From Rhodospirillum sp047263945 (lineage in GTDB: Bacteria > Pseudomonadota > Alphaproteobacteria > Rhodospirillales > Rhodospirillaceae): 64,000 bases of DNA. The notes under the pieces were generated by a model that had not been told where the DNA came from, ran no database searches, and worked only from the letters and a program-made list of their open reading frames with translations. Position numbers and translations under genes: made by a program. Shown piece after piece: positions 49,893-56,980 of this stretch. How positions within the stretch are numbered: position 1 is the first letter of the stretch; every line of letters starts with the position of its first letter. Location of the stretch: contig NZ_JBLAVB010000003.1 in assembly GCF_047263945.1 (NCBI RefSeq), positions 496,001-560,000 on the forward strand, in the 5' to 3' direction.

Positions 49893-51740
49893 ATGCTCGA
49901 CACGGTCAACATCACACAGACCCGCTCGCAAGTCCGGGAAGGGAGTGTCGACAACTCCCTTCCCCTGATCACGATTTACGAGATCAGTAAAATCCTGGGA
50001 TCCACGCTTAATCTCGAGAAGTCCATCCATGATGTCTTGAATATCCTGTCGTCCTATTTGCAGATGCGGCGGGGGGTCGTAACCCTGCGGGAGGACCATG
50101 GAGAGTTGGAGGTCATCGCGGTGGCAGGCATGTCCTTGCGCCGTGCCCAGGAGGGGGAGGAACGCTTCCCCCTGGCCCTGGCCCAACAGGTGATCGGCAC
50201 GGCCATGCCCGTGATCATCCACTCCCTGGCCGACGATGCCCAGTTCGTCCGCTACGCCGCCGGTGCCGATGTGATGGAAGACGAGGTGCAGTCCCTGATC
50301 TGCGTGCCCCTGAAGACCATTGGCAAGCCCTTCGGGACTCTGTCCATCGAACGCCATCGGGACGGAACCAACAGCTTCCAGTTCGAGCATGATGTCCGAT
50401 TCCTGACAATGGTTGCCAATCTGATTGGTCAGGCGGTGAGTCTGGAACACAAGGTCGCCGCAGACCGGGAACGGCTGATCCTGGAAAAGGCCCGCCTGGA
50501 AAAGGCCATCCCCCGCCCGGAAACGGGCAAGTTTGCTGCGGCAGGCCTGGATAACGTGATTGGCCATTCCGACGCGATGATGAAGGTGTCCGCCCAGGTG
50601 CGCCAGGTGGCGCCATCCCGCGCCACGGTGCTTTTGCGTGGGGAAAGCGGTACGGGTAAGGAACTGATCGCCAAGGCCGTCCACTTCCTCAGCCCCCGGG
50701 CCGACAAGCCTTTCGTGAAGGTCAATTGTGCCGCCCTGACCGAAACCTTGCTGGAATCGGAACTTTTCGGCCATGAGAAGGGCGCGTTCACCGGCGCAAC
50801 TTCCGACCGCAAGGGGCGGTTCGAGATGGCCACGGGGGGCACGCTGTTCCTCGACGAGATCGGCGAGGTCTCTCCCCAGTTTCAGGCCAAGTTGCTGCGC
50901 GTCCTGCAGGAAGGGGAGTTGGAGCGGGTCGGCGGAAACAAGACCATCAAGGTGGATGTCCGTTTGATCGCGGCCACCAACAAGGACCTGGAAGACGCGG
51001 TGACCCGGGGGGAATTCCGGGCCGACCTGTATTTCCGCATCAACGTGGTCCCCATCTTTCTGCCCGCCCTACGCGAACGGAAGGAAGATGTGCCCCTGCT
51101 CGCCCGGTTTTTCCTCGATAAATTCAACGAGGAGAATGGCCGGGGGATGCGCTTTTCCGACGGTGCGCTCGAGGTCATGAGTTGCTGCAAGTTCCCCGGC
51201 AATGTCCGGGAACTGGAAAACTGCGTGTTCCGGGCTGCGACTCTGGCTCAGAATGATGTGATCCAGGAACTGGGCCTGTCCTGCCACAACGACCAATGTT
51301 TGTCGGCAACCCTTTGGACCCGGCGGGGAGCAGGGAAGTCCATTGGCGGATTGGCGCCGGTGACGGAACAGGATGTTCCCGATACTTTCAGTACGGCCTG
51401 GGATAATGCCCATTCGGCGTCGGCCCGGCCTGGGGCGGCACGGCCCTCGATACCTGGGCCCAGGTATCCCGCTCCATCCGTCCCGGGGCCACTGTCTGGA
51501 TCCGATAACCCCGTGGGGGAGGGGGGCCGATACCATGACCAGGGTGCGGCCCCTGGCGATTTGAGCGGGGACTTGCCCGGGGATTTCAATGATAGTGGTC
51601 TGAGTGAAAAGGATCGGCTGCTCCTGGCCATGGAAAAGGCCGGTTGGGTCCAGGCCAAGGCGGGGCGCTTGCTGGGGATGACCCCGCGGCAGATTGGCTA
51701 TGCCCTGAAGAAATACGACATCCCGTTAAAGCGCATGTGA
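49893..51740 (+). CDS. nifA: Nitrogen-fixation transcriptional activator NifA
   Basis: About 615 aa from the ATG at 49893 (GAGGA ahead; the frame opens at 49794). GAF domain after LITIYEISKILGSTLNLEKS; sigma-54 AAA domain with Walker A RGESGTGKELIAKAVH, the sigma-54-contacting ELFGHEKGAFTGA (GAFTGA loop) and Walker B GGTLFLDEIGE; C-terminal Fis-type HTH KAGRLLGMTPRQIGYALKKY. Between them is C-x11-C-x19-C-x4-C (SCCKFPGNVRELENC ... SCHNDQC), the mark of oxygen-sensitive alphaproteobacterial NifA. A 110-residue Pro/Gly/Ser-rich linker (RPSIPGPRYPAPSVPGPLSG) after the Cys motif is longer than usual. It activates sigma-54 promoters such as that of nifB. Confidence 0.93.
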   Translation: MLDTVNITQTRSQVREGSVDNSLPLITIYEISKILGSTLNLEKSIHDVLNILSSYLQMRRGVVTLREDHGELEVIAVAGMSLRRAQEGEERFPLALAQQVIGTAMPVIIHSLADDAQFVRYAAGADVMEDEVQSLICVPLKTIGKPFGTLSIERHRDGTNSFQFEHDVRFLTMVANLIGQAVSLEHKVAADRERLILEKARLEKAIPRPETGKFAAAGLDNVIGHSDAMMKVSAQVRQVAPSRATVLLRGESGTGKELIAKAVHFLSPRADKPFVKVNCAALTETLLESELFGHEKGAFTGATSDRKGRFEMATGGTLFLDEIGEVSPQFQAKLLRVLQEGELERVGGNKTIKVDVRLIAATNKDLEDAVTRGEFRADLYFRINVVPIFLPALRERKEDVPLLARFFLDKFNEENGRGMRFSDGALEVMSCCKFPGNVRELENCVFRAATLAQNDVIQELGLSCHNDQCLSATLWTRRGAGKSIGGLAPVTEQDVPDTFSTAWDNAHSASARPGAARPSIPGPRYPAPSVPGPLSGSDNPVGEGGRYHDQGAAPGDLSGDLPGDFNDSGLSEKDRLLLAMEKAGWVQAKAGRLLGMTPRQIGYALKKYDIPLKRM

Positions 51741-51758
51741 GCTCAGGGCTTTGTAAGA

Positions 51759-51791
51759 AAAACGCCGCTCCGTATCTCGGGGCGGCGTTTT
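51759..51791 (+). terminator. Intrinsic terminator of nifA
   Basis: AAAACGCCGC (51759-51768) pairs with GCGGCGTTTT (51782-51791); the T run follows directly. It starts 18 bases after the nifA stop. Confidence 0.85.
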
Positions 51792-51845
51792 CGTTTCCGG
51801 GGTATGGAACGCATCCGGAAAAGCGAGATTCTGGAGCGCTGATAC

Positions 51846-51976
51846 CCAGGTGCGGTGAGTTTGCCTCACCGCACCTTGGAAGCCGCCAAGTGGCCGCCGC
51901 GCCTTATGGCGCGTAAAAGCCCGCCTGGCGTTTGAACGCAAGAAAAGCGGCGTGGGTTTCAACCCGCGCCGCTTGG
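51846..51976 (-). repeat. Family C repeat, copy 2 (inverted)
   Basis: Reverse complement of 41370-41500 with few changes: CCAGGTGCGGTG ... CACCGCACCTTGG at one end and AGCGGCGTGGGTTTCAACCC / CGCGCCGCT at the other. Confidence 0.75.
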
Positions 51977-52010
51977 TATGAGAGGAAAAGTGGGCATCGG
52001 TTTCACGATA

Positions 52011-52200
52011 CACGACAGGGCGTGTTTTCCCGTCACGGGGCTTTGCCCCGCCCCGACTGGGCCGAAAGGCCCCAACTATTCTTTTTGGCCGAAAGGCCCC
52101 AGACCCCGGGCTGTTATGTTTAAAAGAAAAATGGGGGTTTGGGGGCATTGCCCTCAAATGGGCTTGGGCAATCGCCCAAAAAACACGAGACACTGTCGTG
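52011..52200 (+). repeat. Family B repeat, copy 4
   Basis: Family B with an internal duplication of GGCCGAAAGGCCCCA (about 52062 and 52088). Ends in AACACGAGACACTGTCGTG. Confidence 0.8.
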
Positions 52201-52202
52201 TC

Positions 52203-52243
52203 CTGTGCACCGGTTTTCCGTTCGATGCTCAATGTGATCTGAC
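52203..52243. repeat. Family E palindrome, partial copy 3
   Basis: TGTGCACCGGTTTTCCGTTC followed by GATGCTCAATG, the reverse of the arm seen at 11422-11474. Confidence 0.45.
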
Positions 52244-52253
52244 CCAAGTCCGA

Positions 52254-52269
52254 TGTCGACAAACCCACA
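52254..52269 (+). promoter_or_regulatory. NifA upstream activator site 1 for nifB
   Basis: TGTCGACAAACCCACA fits TGT-N10-ACA exactly. It lies about 80 bases upstream of the -24 element, the normal distance range for NifA. Confidence 0.8.
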
Positions 52270-52271
52270 AT

Positions 52272-52287
52272 TGTCGGAAGACCGACA
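52272..52287 (+). promoter_or_regulatory. NifA upstream activator site 2 for nifB
   Basis: TGTCGGAAGACCGACA fits TGT-N10-ACA and is itself a near-perfect palindrome. It is 18 bases from site 1, so two NifA dimers would bind on nearly the same helix side. Confidence 0.85.
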
Positions 52288-52332
52288 GAGCTGACATTTC
52301 GGTAATCAATTGATTTTAAACAAAACATAGTT

Positions 52333-52348
52333 TGGCATCATCTTTGCT
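52333..52348 (+). promoter_or_regulatory. Sigma-54 promoter of nifB
   Basis: TGGCATCATCTTTGCT matches TGGCAC-N5-TTGCW: GG (52334-52335) and GC (52346-52347) are 12 bases apart as required for -24/-12. The nifB start is 57 bases downstream. Confidence 0.88.
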
Positions 52349-52404
52349 TTATCTCTTCCCAGTCAGCCGCCTCATGGGGCGCCAACGGAAGAAGGAGAGG
52401 GATC

Positions 52405-53913
52405 GTGTCGCAACAGGTCATTTCCCTGGACAGCATTTCCAGCGTCTCGGATACCGCCGAGCTGCGTGACGTCGTCGCCTCTGGCGGATGTTCTACTGAA
52501 GGACGCTGCGGTGACTCCTCCGGTCCCGATGACATGCCTCCTGAAGTCTGGGAGAAGGTCAAGGATCACCCTTGCTATTCGGAAGAAGCCCATCACTTCT
52601 TCGCTCGGATGCATGTATCTGTCGCCCCGGCCTGTAACATTCAGTGCAACTACTGTAACCGAAAGTACGATTGCGCGAACGAGAGCCGCCCGGGCGTGGT
52701 GTCCGAGCGTCTGACGCCGGAACAGGCAGCCCGCAAGGTGATCGCTGTCTCCAACGAAGTGCCCCAGCTCTCCGTTCTGGGCATCGCTGGTCCCGGGGAC
52801 AGCCTATTCGATTGGCGCAAGACCTTCGAGACCTTCAAGCTGGTCGAAGAACACCTGCCGGACCTGAAGTACTGTATTTCGACCAACGGTCTGGCCCTGC
52901 CGGATCACCTGGACGAGTTGGCCAAGCACAACATCGACCATGTCACCATCACCCTGAACTGCCTGGACCCGGAGATCGGTGCGAAGATCTACCCCTGGGT
53001 CTATTTCAACGGCACCCGTTATACCGGTGTCGAAGGGGCCAAGATCCTGCTGGATCGCCAGATGGAAGGTCTGGAGGGGCTGGTCGCCCGGGGGATCCTG
53101 GTGAAAATCAACTCGGTGATGATTCCTGGCGTCAATGACGAGCATTTGAAGGAGGTGAACAAGGTCGTCAAGGCCAAGGGCGCGTTCCTGCACAACATCA
53201 TGCCGCTGATTTCCGAGGCTGAGCACGGTACGCAGTTCGGTCTGACCGGCCAGCGTGGGCCAACCCCGGCCGAGTTGAAGTCCCTGCAGGACGAGCTGTC
53301 CGGTGGTGCTAACCTGATGAAGCATTGCCGCCAGTGCCGCGCCGATGCCGTCGGCCTGCTGGGCGAGGACCGCGGGCAGGAATTCACCATGGACAAACTG
53401 CCCGAACAGATCACCGTCGATACCACCAAACGGGAAGAGTACCGGACCTATGTGGAGGCCGAACGGGCCGATCGTCAGGCTGCCGCCCGCAAGGCCAAGG
53501 AAGGCCTGTCCCAGGTCCTGGTTGAAGAAGTCCCGACCCGCTTCGTGGCGATCACCACCAAGGGTGGGGCGCGGATCAACGCCCATTTCGGCAAGGTTAC
53601 CGAATTTCAGGTCTACGAAGTGGACGCCAAGGGGGTCCGCTTCTCCGGGCACCGGCGCCTGCCGGACAAATACTGCGTCGGCGGCTTTGACAACAAAGAG
53701 GTCTGGCCCGCCATCGTGGATGCCCTGCAGGGCGTGGATGTGGTGATGACCGCCAAGGTCGGCGGCGGTCCCCGCAAGGTTCTGGAAGACGCCGGCCTGG
53801 AAGTCCGCGAGGACTACAAGCTTGAGTACATCGAGACCGCTATCGGCGCCTGGTATGCCGAATCGGCCGGAATCGACGCCTTCGCGCCGTCGGAGGGGAA
53901 GGCGATCGCCTAA
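52405..53913 (+). CDS. nifB: Nitrogenase cofactor synthesis protein NifB (radical SAM, with NifX-like C-terminus)
   Basis: 502 aa, GTG start at 52405 with GAAGGAG. A Cys-containing N-terminal tail precedes the radical SAM core: VAPACNIQCNYCNRKYDC (CxxxCxxC plus further Cys for extra clusters), LGIAGPGDSLFDW (SAM binding), ISTNGLALP, and CRQCRADAVG for the K2-cluster ligands. Residues about 375-490 form a NifX/NafY-like domain (INAHFGKVTEFQVYEV, KVGGGPRKVLEDAGLEV). NifB fuses [4Fe-4S] units with carbide and sulfur insertion to give NifB-co, precursor of FeMo-co. Controlled by NifA and sigma-54; first gene of a five- or six-gene nif unit. Confidence 0.95.
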   Translation: MSQQVISLDSISSVSDTAELRDVVASGGCSTEGRCGDSSGPDDMPPEVWEKVKDHPCYSEEAHHFFARMHVSVAPACNIQCNYCNRKYDCANESRPGVVSERLTPEQAARKVIAVSNEVPQLSVLGIAGPGDSLFDWRKTFETFKLVEEHLPDLKYCISTNGLALPDHLDELAKHNIDHVTITLNCLDPEIGAKIYPWVYFNGTRYTGVEGAKILLDRQMEGLEGLVARGILVKINSVMIPGVNDEHLKEVNKVVKAKGAFLHNIMPLISEAEHGTQFGLTGQRGPTPAELKSLQDELSGGANLMKHCRQCRADAVGLLGEDRGQEFTMDKLPEQITVDTTKREEYRTYVEAERADRQAAARKAKEGLSQVLVEEVPTRFVAITTKGGARINAHFGKVTEFQVYEVDAKGVRFSGHRRLPDKYCVGGFDNKEVWPAIVDALQGVDVVMTAKVGGGPRKVLEDAGLEVREDYKLEYIETAIGAWYAESAGIDAFAPSEGKAIA

Positions 53914-54000
53914 CCCCGCCACGGACCCCCGGGCCGGGGTGAGTCCGGTCCGGTATCACCTTGATCCATCTAAAGACATCGACGTTAAGGAGTAAGAGAT

Positions 54001-54186
54001 ATGGCCCTGAAGATCGAAGCCGGTTCCTGCACTGTCTGCGGCGCTTGCGAGTTCGAATGCCCCAATGCCGCCATTTCCATGAAAGGGGACACCTACATCA
54101 TCAATCCGAAGATGTGCACCGAATGCGACGGTGACGCGCCGAAGTGCGTGGGTGTGTGCCCGACCGACGCCTGCGTTCCGGCTTAA
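54001..54186 (+). CDS. fdxN: Small 2[4Fe-4S] ferredoxin of the nif region
   Basis: 61 aa, with AAGGAG before the ATG. Two Cys clusters: CTVCGACEFECP and CTECDGDAPKCVGVCP. The stretch between the second-cluster Cys residues is longer than in a plain bacterial ferredoxin, as in FdxN/FrxA-type nif ferredoxins. It probably supplies electrons to nitrogenase or to NifB. It lies 87 bases after nifB. Confidence 0.88.
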   Translation: MALKIEAGSCTVCGACEFECPNAAISMKGDTYIINPKMCTECDGDAPKCVGVCPTDACVPA

Positions 54187-54207
54187 TTGGACCGCGGGTT
54201 TCCGGGG

Positions 54208-54236
54208 CCGACTGGAGCTTGGGGGAGACCAGTCGG
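54208..54236. repeat. Perfect hairpin between fdxN and the LRV gene
   Basis: CCGACTGG pairs with CCAGTCGG, 8 bp, 13-base loop. No T run, so possibly a processing or stability signal. A degenerate 25-base repeat (CGCAGAAGACTGC / CGCGGAAGTCTGC) follows at about 54260-54310. Confidence 0.55.
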
Positions 54237-54389
54237 TTCCGGACCTCTTTAATCAATCGCAGAAGACTGCTTCTGGCTTAGTCAAACGCGGAAGTCTGCG
54301 GCAGGCTTATGTCTCATCCCGCACGGCTGGACTCAGAGAAGCCCAAGGGAGATCGGACGAACGGAAAGCCTGACAAGGGGAAGAGTCCC

Positions 54390-55175
54390 ATGGGAGTACC
54401 GTGCGATACCAGTGGCGAAGACCGCCTTGATTGGCAAGGAAAGGCCGTCGATTGTGCCATCTGTCCCCACCGGGACCTGAAGGCCGAAGGCCATTGCGTG
54501 AAGGGACGTGCCTGTGTCCAGGACCGGCGGGCCCGGATCATCGACGCCTTCTTCCGAACCAACCCCGACCTGTCCGATGGGTACCTGACCCATCCCTATT
54601 TCGAAGCGCGGGCCTTGGCCGCCCGCTACGCCAATGTGTTCAAGCTGCCCGCGATGATCGAGGATGTCGATCCGGAAGTGCGCTGGATGGTGTCCCAGCG
54701 CTTACCCAGGGCGCAAATCCTCAAGCTGCGCGCCGATCCCGATCCCAAAGTCCGGGTGGGTGTGGCCAACCGTCTGGAAGATGGCGATCTGGTGCCGCTT
54801 ACCGACGATCCCGACTACTACGTTCGCGTCACGGTGGCCCGCCGACTGAATCCCAGCATGCTGGCCCTGATGATACGGGACCCCGATCCCCAGGTGCGCC
54901 GCCAAGTCGCCCGGCGTATTGGCAATGATTGGTTGCTGACCATGGTCTGGGATCTGGACCCTGACGTGCGGCTCGAAGTGGCCCGTCGTCTGGAACCTGA
55001 ACAACTCGGTGCTCTGGCCCGTGATCCGGATATTCGGGTCCGCCATGCGGTCGCCGAACGCATCGACGCCGACCATTTGGTGATGATGCAAGACGACGCC
55101 GAGGACTTGGTGCGCGAGGTCGTGCGATCCCGTGGTGCCGGGGCTTCGGTCATCCCCCTCAAGCAACCGGAGTGA
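54390..55175 (+). CDS. 4Fe-4S-binding leucine-rich-variant (LRV) repeat protein
   Basis: About 261 aa from the ATG at 54390 (GGGGAAGAG ahead; the frame opens at 54309). The N-terminal Cys motif is CAICPHRDLKAEGHCVKGRAC, binding a [4Fe-4S] cluster. About seven 24-residue LRV repeats follow, each with the pattern DPDPKVRVGVANRL, DPDPQVRRQVARRI, DLDPDVRLEVARRL, forming a right-handed helical solenoid. The prototype is the LRV protein encoded in the Azotobacter vinelandii nif region; its function is still unclear, likely FeS or maturation related. It is co-linear with nifB, fdxN and nifZ and separated from nifZ by 6 bases. Confidence 0.85.
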   Translation: MGVPCDTSGEDRLDWQGKAVDCAICPHRDLKAEGHCVKGRACVQDRRARIIDAFFRTNPDLSDGYLTHPYFEARALAARYANVFKLPAMIEDVDPEVRWMVSQRLPRAQILKLRADPDPKVRVGVANRLEDGDLVPLTDDPDYYVRVTVARRLNPSMLALMIRDPDPQVRRQVARRIGNDWLLTMVWDLDPDVRLEVARRLEPEQLGALARDPDIRVRHAVAERIDADHLVMMQDDAEDLVREVVRSRGAGASVIPLKQPE

Positions 55176-55181
55176 TCCCCC

Positions 55182-55469
55182 ATGTCCGATGTCGCACCTC
55201 CCGCCATGTTCGATTTGACCGAGCTGGATAGTGATCCGGTCTTTGACTACGGGACCAAGGTCCGCTCCACCAAACACATCAAGAATGACGGAACCTATCC
55301 CGGCGCCGAGATCGGCGAGGTGTTGGTTCGCAAGGGCGACGTGGGATACGTGAACTCCATCGGGACGTTCCTACAGCGCTATTACATTTTCGGTGTCGAC
55401 TTCGTTGAAACCGGAAAACTGGTCGGCATGCGCTCCCGGGAACTCGAGAAAGTGGAGGATGAAGTCTAA
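55182..55469 (+). CDS. nifZ: Nitrogenase P-cluster maturation protein NifZ
   Basis: 95 aa. DYGTKVRSTKHIKNDGTYPG and VRKGDVGYVNSIGTFLQRYYIFGVDFVETG are diagnostic of NifZ, a small SH3-like protein that helps form the second P-cluster of the MoFe protein. The stop overlaps the nifT start by one base. Confidence 0.93.
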   Translation: MSDVAPPAMFDLTELDSDPVFDYGTKVRSTKHIKNDGTYPGAEIGEVLVRKGDVGYVNSIGTFLQRYYIFGVDFVETGKLVGMRSRELEKVEDEV

Positions 55470-55684
55470 TGAAGGTGATGATCCGAAAAAAATCCGAGGG
55501 CTATGAAGCCTATGTCCCGAAAAAGGACATGGAGGAAATGGTCGTCGAAATGGAAAATGACGGTCTGTGGGGCGGATGGGCCAAGTTGGCCAACGGTTGG
55601 GTTTTTCAGATGCCCGAAATGGCCGCCGATACCCGTCTTCCCATCACCGTTGAAGCCCGCAAAATCTCCAGCGGAGAGGAGTGA
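55469..55684 (+). CDS. nifT: NifT/FixU protein
   Basis: 71 aa, family length. MKVMIRKKSEGYEAYVPKKD, then GGWAKLANGWVFQMPEM, matches NifT/FixU. Function in nitrogenase maturation is undefined and mutants elsewhere are mild. Translationally coupled to nifZ upstream and to the SIR2-like gene downstream. Confidence 0.92.
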   Translation: MKVMIRKKSEGYEAYVPKKDMEEMVVEMENDGLWGGWAKLANGWVFQMPEMAADTRLPITVEARKISSGEE

Positions 55685-55689
55685 TCCCG

Positions 55690-56553
55690 ATGACCTCCTT
55701 GTCGATGACCTCCCTGACGGAAGCGAAGTCCCTTCTGGTAACCGTGGCGGCGGGTATCGCCGGTGGAACGCTGATCCCCTATTTGGGCCCCGGCGTTTTG
55801 GAAGTGGGCGAGGCGGAATGCCCCGTCCCCACTTCCACCCGGGGGTTAGTGGAACGTCTGACCCAAAAGGTTGGCGTTCCCGGACGTATCCGCAATAACC
55901 TTTGGGCCTCAGCCCAATACATCGAGACCAATCGGCACCGGATCACCCTGGTGCGCATGATGGAGGAGATCTTCAAGCCGGTTCCGGCTCCAGGTGCCTT
56001 GCAGACCTGGCTTGCCAGCTTGGAGGCCCTGCCGATGATCGTCGATACCTGGTACGACGCCACCCAGTCCGAAGCCTTGAAGGGGCGGAGCGACTGGGGG
56101 CAACTCCAGGGCGGTACCCGCAACGCCGTGGGTGAAGATCGCTACTACAAGGCCTTCGATGCCAGCGGCGCCGAAGTGGGCGTGGATGCGGTCAATGGTT
56201 GGAAGACGGTGCTCTACAAACCCCATGGCGCGTCCTGGCCTTCCTGCGACCTGTTGATCAGCGACAGTGACTATGTCGAGGTGCTGACAGAGATCGACAT
56301 CCAAACCCCAATCCCTCAGCGGGTGAAGGACATCCGAGAAAGTCGGGGGTTCGTTTTCATGGGCTGTCGCTTCTACGACCAGATGCTGCGGACCTATGCC
56401 AAACAGATCATGAAGCGGTCCAAGGGGCCCCATTATGCGATCATCACGGACGATCTGACGCGCAATGAACTGCGATTTCTGGACGACAACGAGATCGTTG
56501 CGATCAATGTTCCCCTGGAAGAGGCGATTACCGAAATGGTCAACGCGCCTTGA
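55690..56553 (+). CDS. SIR2-like protein of the nif operon
   Basis: 287 aa from the ATG at 55690 (GAGGAG ahead; the GTG at 55681 is too close to it). N-terminus AAGIAGGTLIPYLGPGVLEV is the kind of glycine-rich entry seen in SIR2-like domains; a C-terminal half with FVFMGCRFYDQMLRTYAKQI and HYAIITDDLTRNELRFLDDNEI fits the SIR2_2 group found in defence and other contexts. Genes of this group occur behind nifZ/nifT in Azospirillum-like bacteria. NAD binding or hydrolysis is possible; role in nitrogen fixation unknown. Confidence 0.65.
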   Translation: MTSLSMTSLTEAKSLLVTVAAGIAGGTLIPYLGPGVLEVGEAECPVPTSTRGLVERLTQKVGVPGRIRNNLWASAQYIETNRHRITLVRMMEEIFKPVPAPGALQTWLASLEALPMIVDTWYDATQSEALKGRSDWGQLQGGTRNAVGEDRYYKAFDASGAEVGVDAVNGWKTVLYKPHGASWPSCDLLISDSDYVEVLTEIDIQTPIPQRVKDIRESRGFVFMGCRFYDQMLRTYAKQIMKRSKGPHYAIITDDLTRNELRFLDDNEIVAINVPLEEAITEMVNAP

Positions 56554-56980
56554 GGCACTCTAAAATCCATCTCGTGAGAATGAAACTGGGCCAGCTTGAC
56601 TCAAGCTGATCACTGGGCTTTGCCCCGTTCCCCACTGGGGCCGAAAGGCCCCAGACGCTAGGTGGTCGCTGGCCGAAAGGCCCCAGACGCCAGGTGGTCG
56701 CTGGCCGAAAGGCCCCAGACCCCAGGCTCTTATTTTTAAAAGAGAAATGGGGGTTTGGGGGCATCGCCCCCAAATGGGTTTGGGCAATTGCCCAAGAAAC
56801 ACGAGGCACTGTCGTGAACCATGGAATCTATTTGAGGGGAGTTGTTAACCTTTTCAGCTCTCCGAACCATTACGGAAATGTGACTCGCTCCAATCTGATG
56901 ACAGAATATTTCAAATTCGCTCGCTAGCTATCGGGTGGAGGTTGTCCCTATATTGGCATCCTATTATGGAGATGTCAGTC
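56554..56980. other. Intergenic region after the nif unit
   Basis: Begins with the recurring motif GGCACTCTAA, then a family B repeat with an internal tandem expansion (56610-56815), then about 160 bases of AT-richer DNA ahead of the chemoreceptor gene. No gene supported. Confidence 0.6.
56610..56815 (+). repeat. Family B repeat, copy 5, with 32-bp tandem expansion
   Basis: The unit GGCCGAAAGGCCCCAGACGC plus AGGTGGTCGCT is repeated at 56639, 56671 and 56703 (32-base spacing), an expansion of the GGCCGAAAGGCCCC hairpin seen once in most copies. Confidence 0.8.

Noticed and set aside
56639..56735. Regular 32-base repeats resembling a CRISPR array
   Set aside because: There are no distinct spacers; the whole unit including the interval is repeated, and no cas genes are near.
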